Source of the DNA: Caldifarciminota bacterium
GTDB taxonomy: Bacteria; Hydrothermota; UBA3072
Direction: 5' to 3'
Length of the DNA: 64,000 bases
Assembly: GCA_016930175.1 (NCBI GenBank)
Contig: JAFGHJ010000030.1
Location: 43,787 to 107,786 of the forward strand
Shown here: positions 30,799 to 40,145 of the stretch, in pieces
Numbering within the stretch: the stretch's first letter is position 1
How the letters are laid out: the number at the start of each line of letters is the position of its first letter
Notes under the pieces: model-generated
Database searches by the model: none
The model's input: the letters and a program-made list of their open reading frames with translations, nothing else
What the model was told of the DNA's origin: nothing
Program-made: the position numbers and the translations under genes

Positions 30799-31678
30799 CC
30801 TTTCGACCAAATTAGGTTCTCTCGAACTGCAAAACCCCGTCCTTCTTGCTTCAGGTGTGTGGGACTTTCCATATACAAAAATAATCGACTTCAAAAGATT
30901 AGGTGGAGTCATATGTAAAGGTGTTTCTCCTTTCCCGAAGGAAGGGAACCCGCCCCCGAGGATTACAGAGACACATTGCGGACTTATCAATTCTATAGGG
31001 CTTGAAAACAAAGGGTTTGATTATTTCGAATGCGAAATACTGCCCGAGTTGAAGAAATTAGGAACCAAAATTTTCGTTAATATTTTCGGAGAATCAATCG
31101 AAGAATTTAAAGAAATTGCATCCAAAATAAAGGAAGTGGCGGGAGTTGAAGTCAATATTAGTTGTCCAAATGTAAGTAAAGGAGGAGAAAAGTTTGGAAA
31201 AGACCCTAAAATGGTTTTTTCCATAACTAAAGCGGTGTGCGGCGAGACCGATTTACCCGTTATCGTTAAGCTTAGCCCATCTGTCGAAAATATCGAAGAA
31301 ACTGCCCAGGCAGCCAAAGAAGGCGGAGCCATGGCAGTTACCGCTTCCAACACTTTTCCGGGGCTTGTAATAGACCTGGAAAGCAAAAGGCCTTTATTCA
31401 AAAGGATAACAGGGGGGTTGAGCGGACCTGCCATAAAACCCCTTGCTTTGTACAACGTGTACAGAATAAAAAATGCAGTTGATATACCAATTATAGGATC
31501 AGGAGGGATTTCTGATTATAAAGATGTACTCGAGTATTTTATAGCTGGTGCTTCAGCTGTTCAACTCGGCAGCATTATATTTAATAACCCCCTTGCACCA
31601 ATTGAAATCTTGGATAACTTAATATGTTGGCTGGGAGAAAAAGGTTATAAAAATTTAAAAGATGTAAATAAAAAATGA
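30791..31678 (+). CDS. pyrD: dihydroorotate dehydrogenase B, catalytic subunit
   Basis: A 295-residue TIM-barrel FMN enzyme of class 1B. The catalytic Cys125 is in VNISCPNVSKGG, substrate-binding NSIGLENKG precedes it, and the FMN phosphate site is near IIGSGGISD. It oxidises dihydroorotate to orotate in pyrimidine synthesis. It starts with TTG at 30791 inside the pyrK stop region and overlaps pyrF by 4 bp. Confidence 0.93.
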   Translation: MIDLSTKLGSLELQNPVLLASGVWDFPYTKIIDFKRLGGVICKGVSPFPKEGNPPPRITETHCGLINSIGLENKGFDYFECEILPELKKLGTKIFVNIFGESIEEFKEIASKIKEVAGVEVNISCPNVSKGGEKFGKDPKMVFSITKAVCGETDLPVIVKLSPSVENIEETAQAAKEGGAMAVTASNTFPGLVIDLESKRPLFKRITGGLSGPAIKPLALYNVYRIKNAVDIPIIGSGGISDYKDVLEYFIAGASAVQLGSIIFNNPLAPIEILDNLICWLGEKGYKNLKDVNKK

Positions 31679-32403
31679 AAAGAGATGCCAAAGATTTTTT
31701 AATAGTTTCTTTAGACGTTCCTTCAATTGAAGAAAGCTTGGTTGTGGTTGAAAATTTAGGTTCCTTAGTGGACTTCTATAAAGTGGGATTAGAGTTATTT
31801 ACACGCGGGGGACCTACAATCGTTGAAATTTTGAAAAAAAGAGAGAAAAAAGTATTCCTTGATTTGAAATTACACGATATTCCCAACACAGTTGCAGGAG
31901 CTGTTAATGCCGCAATCGATATGGAAGTAGACCTCTTAACTCTGCATACTCTTGGAGGCTTTGAAATGATGGAGGCAGCACAAAAAGCTGTTTGGAAGAA
32001 AAAATCAGAGAAGCCTATTATGCTGGGAGTTACTATCTTAACAAGTCTTGATGAAGCGTTTTTAGAAGATGTACTCGGTATTGAGAAGACTTTCAATGAC
32101 GAAATTTTGGATTTGGCGTCAATTGCAAAAAGTGCTGGGTTGGGAGGAGTTGTGGCTTCGGCTGAGGAGGTTTCTTTAATTAAGGAATGTTGCGGTAAGG
32201 ATTTTATCGTGGCGACACCGGGAATAAGACTCACAGGAGCGAAAAAAGATGACCAGAAAAGATTTACAACTCCTTTTGATGCAATCGTAAATGGTTCGGA
32301 CTATTTGGTTGTAGGAAGACCTATTATAAAATCCGAAAATATGCGTGCCTCGGCAGAGGCTATAATTAAGGAAATTAAAGATGGATTACAAGAAACTGCT
32401 TGA
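31675..32403 (+). CDS. pyrF: orotidine 5'-phosphate decarboxylase
   Basis: A 242-residue enzyme of the short bacterial type. The catalytic Asp-Lys-Asp array is in DLKLHDIPNTV, and TPGIRL plus VGRPI form the phosphate-binding end of the barrel. It makes UMP from OMP. The gene overlaps pyrD by 4 bp at its start and pyrE by 23 bp at its end. Confidence 0.93.
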   Translation: MKRDAKDFLIVSLDVPSIEESLVVVENLGSLVDFYKVGLELFTRGGPTIVEILKKREKKVFLDLKLHDIPNTVAGAVNAAIDMEVDLLTLHTLGGFEMMEAAQKAVWKKKSEKPIMLGVTILTSLDEAFLEDVLGIEKTFNDEILDLASIAKSAGLGGVVASAEEVSLIKECCGKDFIVATPGIRLTGAKKDDQKRFTTPFDAIVNGSDYLVVGRPIIKSENMRASAEAIIKEIKDGLQETA

Positions 32404-32929
32404 AGAAGCGGGTGCCTTACTTCGTGGGCACTTTTTGTTGACTTCAGGATTACACTCAGATAAATATATAGAGAAAATGCGTATAATGGAGAATCCCCGG
32501 TTAATAGAACCGTTTTTCAGCAAAATGATAGATTTAAGTCCGGAGACCGACTGGTTTGTTGGCCCTACCTTGGGAGGCGCCATTATTGCTTTCGAACTGG
32601 CAAAAATAACAGGTAGGAAGAGTGCTTTTGCCGAAAGAACAGAAGCAGGAAGAGAATTAAAAAGAGAATTTACAATACAGGATTCAGAGAAGATAATAAT
32701 AGTAGATGATATTTTGACTACAGGCAGCTCAATTAAAGATACAATTAAAGCAATTGATAGAGGGAAGATTATAGCTGTAGTTGTAATGATAGATCGTTCT
32801 ACTACGAATGTCGGAGTTGATATACCTGTGAAGTCTGTTCTAAAATATCCAATCGAAAACTACAAGGAAGAAACGTGTCCTCTTTGCGAAGAGAGAGTAC
32901 CCTTAACTAAGAGAGGTGGGAAAAAATGA
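32381..32929 (+). CDS. pyrE: orotate phosphoribosyltransferase
   Basis: A 182-residue protein. The PRPP-binding motif is IIIVDDILTTGSS, with a flexible loop near ERTEAGRELKREF and a Cys pair (CPLCEE) close to the C-terminus, as in some archaeal and Thermus-type enzymes. It joins orotate to PRPP to give OMP, the substrate of PyrF. Order in the operon is pyrK, D, F, E; carbamoyl phosphate, PyrB and PyrC genes are not in the window. Confidence 0.92.
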   Translation: MDYKKLLEEAGALLRGHFLLTSGLHSDKYIEKMRIMENPRLIEPFFSKMIDLSPETDWFVGPTLGGAIIAFELAKITGRKSAFAERTEAGRELKREFTIQDSEKIIIVDDILTTGSSIKDTIKAIDRGKIIAVVVMIDRSTTNVGVDIPVKSVLKYPIENYKEETCPLCEERVPLTKRGGKK

Positions 32930-35070
32930 ATAAAGAATATGAAATTGATATAAAAGATTATTTAAGAATAATTAGGAGGAGAGGTGGTATAGTTATAGGA
33001 ATTATTGCGGTTTGCTTTATTCTTTCCATTCTTTACTTTTTTTATGCTCCCCCTAACTTTACATCTACTTCCAAGATTCTTGTTAAAAGAGTAGAATCGA
33101 TATTTACAAGCACTTACTACAAATCTCCCACTGAAGAAGAAATTACCAACCATATTTTTTTGATTAAAAGTTATCCTGTTCTTGAAAAAACGACCGAAAG
33201 CTTTACGGACGATGAGCTTGAAAAGATGGGTATCGGTACTAAGGATAAGGCTTTTTCTCGTATGAAAAGCAACATAGATAACGGCAGAATAGAAGTGAGT
33301 TCAAAAGGCGAGTCACGTATTATAGAAATAAGAGTTACCGAGGCAAACCCGTATATCAGCCAATTATTTGCCAATCGGCTTGCAGAAACTTACAGGTCTT
33401 TTGATATTGAAATCAAGAAAGAAGATGCGCATTCGGCTTATGATTTTATTGCCGATCAAACAGAAAAAGTTCAGAGAGATTTAGAGGAATCTGAGGAAAA
33501 ATTAAAAGAATTTAAAGAAAAATATGGAATTCTAGGAATCTCGGCCGAGATAGAACAGTTCATAAGACAGATGTCTGATATAGAAAAAGAGCTGAAAAGT
33601 GCTTCTATTGAGGCGGAAGTTCTGGAAAAGAAAATTAATGCAGTGAAATCCAAACTAAATGAACAGCAAAAAACTTTACTTACGGAAGCTTCCCAAACCT
33701 CGTATAGCGTTCTGGTAGATTTAAAGAGGCAGCTTACCTCTCTTGAAAACGAAAAAGCTAATCTTTTAATCCAGGGATATTCTCCTGAAGACCAGAAAAT
33801 ACTGAAAATAAACCAATCGATTCAATCATTAAAGGATAAAATGAGTACGGTGGCAAGGGACCTTTTGCAGAAAGAAGGAACTCTTGACCCTTTGGTCCAG
33901 ATGGAAGATTTTATGCAGCAATCAGTTAATCTGGCGATAGACTATGCTGTTGCCAAAAGCAGAATTGAAGCATTGGATGAGGCTTTAAGATATTACAAAA
34001 ACAGACTTAATAGAATACCGAAGAGGGAATTGGAACTTGCAAGACTGGAAAGGGAAAAAGAAGCTAATAAAGAGATATATCTGATGCTTCTTGAAAAAAG
34101 AGAGCAGGCTCAAATCGAGGAAGTCAGAGAAAGTGGAGGGATTTCAATACTTGAACTTGCCAGACTTCCGAAGGGTCCGAATACAATGTCCAAGGTTAAA
34201 AAAAGCGTGTTGTTTCTTATACTCGGTGTTCTGCTCGGTATCGGAGGGGGATTTGTAGTAGATTATGTGGATTCTGCTGTTAGGGATGAGTTTGAAATTA
34301 CAAGAATTTCAGGATTGCCGATTCTTGGAAGAATTCCTGTTATTGAAAATGATAAAAAAGATAAAAATAATTCCAACGGGGATTTTTTTGTATTAACGGA
34401 AAAAGAATCCAGAAGTCATATCGCGGAAGCTTTCAGAAGTCTTCGTGCTAACATTAAGTTATCAAGAGCTGAAGGATTTCCTTCTTCTATCTTAATAACA
34501 GGACCGGACGCCGGTTCGGGAAAATCAATGATTGCTATAAATCTTGCTCTTTCATTCGTATCTTCCGGAAAGAAGGTTCTTCTGGTAGATACTGACCTCA
34601 GAAGACCCGCAATAGAAAAATATCTTAAAATCAAGAAAGAAAAGGGTCTTACTGAGTTACTGGTAAACGAAGGACAGGGAATCCAGCCGCTTTCTATTGA
34701 TGGTTTAAAAGTGATTCCCTCGGGCGAATTACCTCCCAATCCGTCAGAATTACTGGATTCCGACAGGATGAAGCAACTTCTTAATCAGTGGAAAAAAGAA
34801 TATGATATAGTTCTTCTCGATTCTCCCCCTTTGATGACAGTAAGTGACAGTAGGATTTTAGCGTCCGAAGTTGAAGAAACATTGCTCGTTGCCTCTTATG
34901 GAGAGACAAATCGGCATATGATTGCTCAGACTTCAGAGCTTTTGAAACAGCTTTCAATTAAAGCACTCGGGTATATACTTAATAAGGTCGATATCCATAA
35001 AGAGTACGGTTACTATGGATATTATTACGGATATTATTATTACAGTAAACCGGGTAAAAGAGAAGACTAG
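32926..35070 (+). CDS. Wzz/Wzc-type polysaccharide co-polymerase with BY-kinase domain
   Basis: A 714-residue inner-membrane protein. The Wzz domain begins at residue 1 with a first helix near 24-44. A long coiled-coil periplasmic region (about 160-400) and a second helix (VLFLILGVLLGIGGGFVV) follow. Then comes the cytoplasmic bacterial tyrosine kinase with Walker A GPDAGSGKS (526-534), Walker A' LLVDTDLRRP and Walker B IVLLDSPP. The C-terminal tail holds ten Tyr in thirteen residues (about 694-706), the autophosphorylation cluster. It controls exopolysaccharide chain length and export. It overlaps pyrE by 4 bp. Confidence 0.92.
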   Translation: MNKEYEIDIKDYLRIIRRRGGIVIGIIAVCFILSILYFFYAPPNFTSTSKILVKRVESIFTSTYYKSPTEEEITNHIFLIKSYPVLEKTTESFTDDELEKMGIGTKDKAFSRMKSNIDNGRIEVSSKGESRIIEIRVTEANPYISQLFANRLAETYRSFDIEIKKEDAHSAYDFIADQTEKVQRDLEESEEKLKEFKEKYGILGISAEIEQFIRQMSDIEKELKSASIEAEVLEKKINAVKSKLNEQQKTLLTEASQTSYSVLVDLKRQLTSLENEKANLLIQGYSPEDQKILKINQSIQSLKDKMSTVARDLLQKEGTLDPLVQMEDFMQQSVNLAIDYAVAKSRIEALDEALRYYKNRLNRIPKRELELARLEREKEANKEIYLMLLEKREQAQIEEVRESGGISILELARLPKGPNTMSKVKKSVLFLILGVLLGIGGGFVVDYVDSAVRDEFEITRISGLPILGRIPVIENDKKDKNNSNGDFFVLTEKESRSHIAEAFRSLRANIKLSRAEGFPSSILITGPDAGSGKSMIAINLALSFVSSGKKVLLVDTDLRRPAIEKYLKIKKEKGLTELLVNEGQGIQPLSIDGLKVIPSGELPPNPSELLDSDRMKQLLNQWKKEYDIVLLDSPPLMTVSDSRILASEVEETLLVASYGETNRHMIAQTSELLKQLSIKALGYILNKVDIHKEYGYYGYYYGYYYYSKPGKRED

Positions 35071-36377
35071 CGACTTTTATCTCTTCCTATACAGTAGTAT
35101 TCGAATCCCGATTCTTTTACCCTTGCCGGGTCATAGATGTTTCTACCATCAAAGATTATCTTTTTGTTCATCAGCTGAGAAATTTTTTCAAAATCAGGGT
35201 TTCTAAACTCATTCCATTCTGTAAGAATAACAAGAGCTTCTGCGCCACGAAGGCAATCGTAAGGCGTATCACCATATTCAATCCTGTCTTTGAAGAGTTC
35301 CCTGGCGTTCTCACAAGCTTTCGGATCGAACGCTTTTATATTAACGCCCTCAGACAGAAGAAGATTTATCGTCACGATAGAGGCGGCTTCTCTCATATCG
35401 TCTGTTTGAGGCTTAAAAGAAAGACCCCAAATGGCTATTTTTATTCCTTTTAGTTGTTTAAACCTTTCCTTTATTTTTTCAAATATTAACTTTTTCTGAG
35501 CCTGGTTTACCATATCCACACTTTCGCAGATTTTCATTTGAAGCCCATATTCCTTACCTTTTTGGATTAGTCCTTTAACATCCTTTGGAAAACATGACCC
35601 TCCATAACCAATTCCCGGGAAAAGAAATTTTGAACCGATTCTCGGATCCTTCCCCATGCCTATTCTAACCTCTTCAACATCTGCGCCCACCTTGTCGCAT
35701 AGATTTGCAATCTCGTTCATAAAAGAGATCCTGCACGCAAGCATTGTATTACTTGCATATTTGGCCATCTCGGCGCTTTCGATTTTCATGACAAGGATGG
35801 GATTCCCGGTTCTTACAAAGGGTTCATATAAATCTTTTATTTTTTCTGCCACTTGCGAACTATCAGTTCCTATTATTATTCTATCAGGCTTCATAAAGTC
35901 TTGAACGGCCGTACCTTCTTTTAAGAATTCGGGATTAGAAATAACGTCAAATTTAGCTTTGGTTTTCTTCTTTATTATTTTTTTGACTTTTCTGGCTGTT
36001 CCTACAGGTACTGTACTTTTATTGACTATAATCTTATGCCCATTTTCCATAGCATCTCCAATTTCTTCAGCTACAGAAAAAACATAAGACAAATTTACTG
36101 TTCCGCCGTCTTCTTCGGGTGTGCCGACTGCTATATAGATAATTTCAGAATTCGATACGGCATCCTTAACTGATGTGGTAAAAGACAGGCGATTTTCTTT
36201 CTGATTTCTCCTGACCAGTTCTTCCAGTCCCGGTTCATAAATCGGGATTATATTATTCTCCAATTTTTTTATTTTCTCTTCATCTTTATCTACACAAATG
36301 ACTTTATTTCCGGTTTCAGCAAGACCTGTTCCAACAACCAATCCTACGTAACCAGTACCTATGACACAAATCCTCAT
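35067..36377 (-). CDS. ugd: UDP-glucose 6-dehydrogenase
   Basis: A 436-residue NAD-dependent sugar dehydrogenase. The Rossmann motif GTGYVGLVVGTGLA is at the N-terminus, the catalytic Cys262 is in GIGYGGSCFPKD, NPEFLKEG and the dimer helix are present, and the C-terminal domain carries GLSFKPQTDDMREA. It oxidises UDP-glucose to UDP-glucuronate for acidic polysaccharide. It converges with the BY-kinase gene so tightly that the two stop codons share the bases CTAG. A UDP-ManNAc dehydrogenase is a less likely alternative. Confidence 0.88.
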   Translation of the reverse strand: MRICVIGTGYVGLVVGTGLAETGNKVICVDKDEEKIKKLENNIIPIYEPGLEELVRRNQKENRLSFTTSVKDAVSNSEIIYIAVGTPEEDGGTVNLSYVFSVAEEIGDAMENGHKIIVNKSTVPVGTARKVKKIIKKKTKAKFDVISNPEFLKEGTAVQDFMKPDRIIIGTDSSQVAEKIKDLYEPFVRTGNPILVMKIESAEMAKYASNTMLACRISFMNEIANLCDKVGADVEEVRIGMGKDPRIGSKFLFPGIGYGGSCFPKDVKGLIQKGKEYGLQMKICESVDMVNQAQKKLIFEKIKERFKQLKGIKIAIWGLSFKPQTDDMREAASIVTINLLLSEGVNIKAFDPKACENARELFKDRIEYGDTPYDCLRGAEALVILTEWNEFRNPDFEKISQLMNKKIIFDGRNIYDPARVKESGFEYYCIGRDKSR

Positions 36378-36469
36378 ATTTATCCTCCCTTGTTAAGCCA
36401 GAATAGAATAACTATAATGAAAAATACAATTATGTCAAGAATTTATGTTCGCCGTCCCCAAGTTTTTGA

Positions 36470-36572
36470 ACCGCAGAGAACACAGCGAGCACAAAGAAAA
36501 AATTTATATTTTTGATTAAAACCCTCTACCATCCCAAAAATAGAAACAACAAATCACATGAATAACACAAAT
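36470..36572. repeat. two 3 x 9-bp word arrays
   Basis: The 311-bp divergent gap 36378-36688 carries three 9-mers at 36470-36496 (ACCGCAGAG type) and three at 36546-36572 (ACAACAAAT type, same as 42113-42139). The rest is AT-rich, apart from the promoter of the NFU gene. Confidence 0.7.
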
Positions 36573-36625
36573 AATTTTATTGTTTATGTTTTTTTGACTC
36601 AAGACTCACCTGAAAGCAGCACCTC

Positions 36626-36653
36626 TTGACTTGAACAAATTACTTGTTATACT
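36626..36653 (+). promoter_or_regulatory. promoter of the NFU gene
   Basis: TTGACT (36626-36631), 16-bp spacer, TATACT (36648-36653), with a 29-nt leader containing GGGAGG 4 nt before the TTG start. Confidence 0.65.
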
Positions 36654-36688
36654 AATGGCACGACATATGAACAAGAAAGGGAGGAAAT

Positions 36689-36910
36689 TTGGAAGAAAAA
36701 GTCAAAAAAGTTTTAGCCAATGACATAAAGCCATACCTTAAAAGCCACGGAGGAGACGTAAAATTGTTGAGCGTATCTGATGACGGAACTGTAAAACTAA
36801 AGCTTACCGGTGCCTGTGGCGGATGTCCAATGGCTCAAATGACATTAAAAGGTTTTGTTGAAAAAGCCCTAAAAGCCAAAATTCCTGAAGTAAAAAAGGT
36901 CATAACTTAA
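36689..36910 (+). CDS. NFU-domain iron-sulfur cluster scaffold
   Basis: A 73-residue single-domain protein of the NifU C-terminal family. Cys43 and Cys46 in GACGGCPMAQ ligate a [4Fe-4S] cluster at a dimer interface; the SHGGDVKL block before it is typical. It assembles or delivers clusters to apoproteins in the cytoplasm. TTG start, decided by the GGGAGG 4 nt upstream. It is followed after 48 bp by the HD-GYP gene, which may be co-transcribed. Confidence 0.9.
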   Translation: MEEKVKKVLANDIKPYLKSHGGDVKLLSVSDDGTVKLKLTGACGGCPMAQMTLKGFVEKALKAKIPEVKKVIT

Positions 36911-36958
36911 CCCGCAGTTTTTGCTGCAAAGCTTAAAATTGCAAGTGCTATCAATTTA

Positions 36959-39124
36959 ATGCGAGGGAAAGGAAAGGACGAATCCAATAAATATAGAAAA
37001 CCTGAAGAAATAGAAACTTCAGTTGAGAAAGAGCTGGAAGTAAAACCAAAACATAAAAACGAAAATTCAGAAGAAGTAACAGCTTTAAAAGTCAATCTTT
37101 TAGAAACATTATTAAATTATATGCCTCATCGAGTTTACTTCAAGGATAAAGAAGGCCGGTTTGTTGCGGTTAGTAAATCAGAAGAAAAAGCGCTGGGTAG
37201 AGATAAAGAAGAAATCCTCGGTAAAACAGAATTAGAGATTTTACCTGAAGGAATAGCAAAAAAACACCTTGAGGAAGAAAAAAGTATAGCTAAAGATAAG
37301 AAACCTTTGATAGAGAAAAAGGAAAGTATTATCACATCCGAGGGTAAAGAAAAGTGGGTATCGAAATCTAAAATCCCAGTATATGATGAAGACGGAAATT
37401 ATGTGGGCATTTTCGGTATCTCAAGGGATTTTTCGGAACGTAAGGAAGAAAAGGAAAAGGCGGAACGTTTAAATAGTATACTTAGGTCTCTAAGAAATAT
37501 AAATAAGCTCATTTCTGAAGAAAAAGATATTGAAAAACTGATACAAAAGAGCTGTGAAACTTTTGTAGAAGCTCGTGGCTACGAGTGTGCATGGATTGTA
37601 CTTTTTGACCGGCAAGGCACCATCAAATATCATGCTGAAGCAGGTTTGGGGGAGAAATTAGATTTGATTATCAAAAAACTAAACGATAAAAAGGAGTCTA
37701 ACCCTTTTGATAAAATATTAAATTCACCAAAGGTTCATATTTTAGATTGTAATAGCACCCTTTGTGGTAAGACAAATGATTCTGAGACCTGCAAATATTT
37801 GGGAGAATTTATGGTGACCCGACTCCAGCACGAGGACTCACTGTTCGGAATAATTGGAATTTCGTCTCCTGTTGAATTCGCCCATGAGGAAGATGAGATT
37901 TCTTTGTTCAAAGAAGTAGCAGAGGATATTTCTTTTGCCCTGCACAGCATTGAAGAGGAAAAAGAAAGGAGAGATTTCGAAAAAGCTCTCGAATATAAAG
38001 CAAGATTCGAAAACATGGTGTTGGATATTTCCACTAATTTCATAAATCTTACATCAGATAAAATTCAAGTAGGGATAGAAAAAGCTTTGGGTGAGATTGG
38101 TACCTTTACGGGAGTTGATCGGAGTTATCTCTTGCGGTTTTCTGACGATGAAACTGAGGTGGAAGATAAATATGTGTGGTGCGCGAAAGGAATTGAGCGA
38201 AAGAATAAAATACCCGGACAAAGCATATTGAAAAGCCTCTGCGAATATATGAAAAAGGCAGCAGATTTTAAAGGAATTTGTATTGACAGTTTTAAAAATT
38301 TGCCGGACGACGCTCAGTGCGAAAAAAAATGGATGACGTCGGCAGGTATAAAATCTCTTCTTGTTACACCTCTTGTCTCGCGAGGTGCGCTAATTGGTTG
38401 TATCGGTTTTGATTCCGTTACGGAGGAAAAAAACTGGTCTGATGAAATTGTATATATTTTAAAAATAACAGGGCAGATTTTTGCTAATGCTTTAGGGAGA
38501 AAGGCATCCGACGAGAAATTAAATGAAAGTTTCCTGAGAATGAGAAAAGCTCTTGAGGGTACTGTACAGGCTTTGTCTTCGATTATAGAAAGGAAAGACC
38601 CTTATACAGCAGGGCACCAGAATAGGGTAGCCCAACTTTCTGTAAGTATAGGCAGAAGACTTGGTTTGTCTGAAGAGAGATTAGAAAATTTAAGACTTGC
38701 CGGGTTACTTCATGATATCGGAAAGATACACATACCTGCCGAGATATTGAACAAGCCTTACAGTTTAAATAAGATCGAAATGGGACTTATAAGGACTCAT
38801 CCGCGAATCGGTTACGAAATACTGAAATCAATTGATTTCCCTGGTCCGGTGCCGGAAATTGTGCTGCAGCATCATGAAAGGATTGATGGGTCCGGGTATC
38901 CTAATTCCATATCGGGTAGCGATATCCTTATCGAGGCTCAAATTTTAGGGGTTGCAGACCTGATCGAATCCATGAGTTCAAGGAGACCCTATCGTCAAGC
39001 CCTAAGCCTTGAATCGGCTTTGGAAGAAGTGAGGGATTTTAGCGGTACTCTTTATGATTCTACTGTAGTTGAAGCCTGTCTTGGCCTTTTTGAAGACGGG
39101 AGTTTCTCCTTTCAGTACAAGTGA
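36959..39124 (+). CDS. PAS-GAF-GAF-HD-GYP cyclic-di-GMP phosphodiesterase
   Basis: A 721-residue sensor. The order is: charged N-terminus; PAS domain (about 47-160, YFKDKEGRFVAV and GISRDFSERK); GAF1 (about 170-340); GAF2 (about 355-520); and HD-GYP (about 530-715). Metal ligands His585 and Asp586 are in LLHDIGK, and the GYP motif is HHERIDGSGYP (from 638), so both catalytic signatures are intact. It should hydrolyse c-di-GMP in response to ligands or redox. No membrane segment, so cytoplasmic. No RBS precedes the ATG. Confidence 0.9.
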   Translation: MRGKGKDESNKYRKPEEIETSVEKELEVKPKHKNENSEEVTALKVNLLETLLNYMPHRVYFKDKEGRFVAVSKSEEKALGRDKEEILGKTELEILPEGIAKKHLEEEKSIAKDKKPLIEKKESIITSEGKEKWVSKSKIPVYDEDGNYVGIFGISRDFSERKEEKEKAERLNSILRSLRNINKLISEEKDIEKLIQKSCETFVEARGYECAWIVLFDRQGTIKYHAEAGLGEKLDLIIKKLNDKKESNPFDKILNSPKVHILDCNSTLCGKTNDSETCKYLGEFMVTRLQHEDSLFGIIGISSPVEFAHEEDEISLFKEVAEDISFALHSIEEEKERRDFEKALEYKARFENMVLDISTNFINLTSDKIQVGIEKALGEIGTFTGVDRSYLLRFSDDETEVEDKYVWCAKGIERKNKIPGQSILKSLCEYMKKAADFKGICIDSFKNLPDDAQCEKKWMTSAGIKSLLVTPLVSRGALIGCIGFDSVTEEKNWSDEIVYILKITGQIFANALGRKASDEKLNESFLRMRKALEGTVQALSSIIERKDPYTAGHQNRVAQLSVSIGRRLGLSEERLENLRLAGLLHDIGKIHIPAEILNKPYSLNKIEMGLIRTHPRIGYEILKSIDFPGPVPEIVLQHHERIDGSGYPNSISGSDILIEAQILGVADLIESMSSRRPYRQALSLESALEEVRDFSGTLYDSTVVEACLGLFEDGSFSFQYK

Positions 39125-39273
39125 TAAAGAATCGCTTTTATTGTGACGCTATCAATAAAACTTTCTTTTTTGCAAATAAAATATCTAATCTAAATTCGAT
39201 TTTATTTAGAACTGAAATAGTATAAAGTAAGAAGCAAAGTTACAAGAAAGCCTGTAGGAGTGTTTTATTAACG

Positions 39274-39305
39274 GGCCAACGGACTAATCGACCCACAGAC
39301 CAACA
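39274..39305. repeat. 4 x 8-bp GACCAACA word array
   Basis: Four 8-mers (GGCCAACG, GACTAATC and so on), same family and orientation as 25923-25954 and 52417-52448 but without a facing partner. Confidence 0.7.
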
Positions 39306-39339
39306 ATTCGAAAATCTCTATGTTCTTTTTTAATAGTTA

Positions 39340-39368
39340 TTGACAGAGATTTAAAAAAATATATTTTA
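39340..39368 (+). promoter_or_regulatory. promoter of the isochorismatase-like gene
   Basis: TTGACA (39340-39345), 16-17-bp spacer, TATTTT or ATTTTA (39362-39368), then a short leader with GAGG before ATG 39382. Confidence 0.5.
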
Positions 39369-39381
39369 AAATCGAGGTAAT

Positions 39382-40038
39382 ATGAAGAAACAATATTTTA
39401 CTGAAGAAAACATAAAGCCTAAGGCAAAAGAAATGTTTGAAAAGGTAAAAAAATATAGGGAGTATCACGATATTGAGTTTTTACCAGGCAAATCAGCATT
39501 ACTTGTAATTGATATGCAGAAATATTTTATTGAGACCGCTTCACATGCTTATGTCCCGAGTGCGGAGGCAATTTTACCAGGGGTAAAAAAACTCATATCG
39601 GTTTATTCGGGAAAAAATCTTCCCGTGATTTTTACACTCCATTCAAACAATGAAGAGAATGCAGGGATGATGAAACGATGGTGGCCAAAATTAATTGGCG
39701 AGGGTACAGTAGAAAGTCACCTCCCCGAAGAATTAGAATTATATGATGGAATACGAATCGAAAAACACCAGTACGATGCCTTTTACGATACCAATTTAGA
39801 AGAAATCCTTAATAAAAAAAACATTAGCCAGCTTGTTATATGCGGAGTTATGACCAATATTTGCTGCGAAACAACAGCGAGAAGCGCTTTCGTTAGGGGT
39901 TTTGAAGTTTTCTTCTGCGTAGATGGGACGGCAACTTATAGCGAAGAGCATCATATGGCAACGCTTACAAATCTATCTTACGGTTTCGCAATCCCTGTTT
40001 TATTGGAAGAGCTTTTTTCCACCTTGTCGCGAAAATAA
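39382..40038 (+). CDS. isochorismatase-like cysteine hydrolase
   Basis: A 218-residue member of the nicotinamidase/isochorismatase superfamily. The catalytic Asp44 is in LLVIDMQKYF, the nucleophile Cys161 in GVMTNICCETTAR, and a Lys near residue 130 (IEKHQYDAF) completes the triad. Substrates in this group are amides such as nicotinamide, ureidoacrylate or biuret; none can be chosen from sequence. It is separated by 107 bp from the flavoprotein gene downstream. Confidence 0.85.
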   Translation: MKKQYFTEENIKPKAKEMFEKVKKYREYHDIEFLPGKSALLVIDMQKYFIETASHAYVPSAEAILPGVKKLISVYSGKNLPVIFTLHSNNEENAGMMKRWWPKLIGEGTVESHLPEELELYDGIRIEKHQYDAFYDTNLEEILNKKNISQLVICGVMTNICCETTARSAFVRGFEVFFCVDGTATYSEEHHMATLTNLSYGFAIPVLLEELFSTLSRK

Positions 40039-40145
40039 TGAAAACTGCTATCAAATTCTCTTTTTTTGTGGTGTTTTCTAAAGAATTAGAATTCAATGGG
40101 GGGGGTCTCTGTGTCCTCTGTGGTTAAAAAAGGAGGGGGAGGGTG

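Noticed and set aside
36900..36958. Terminator after the NFU gene
   Set aside because: GCAG/CTGC can pair around six bases but the stem is only 4 bp and no T tract follows.
37735..38043. Minus-strand open frame inside the HD-GYP gene
   Set aside because: Ser/Leu-rich antisense shadow of the GAF domain; no start signal.
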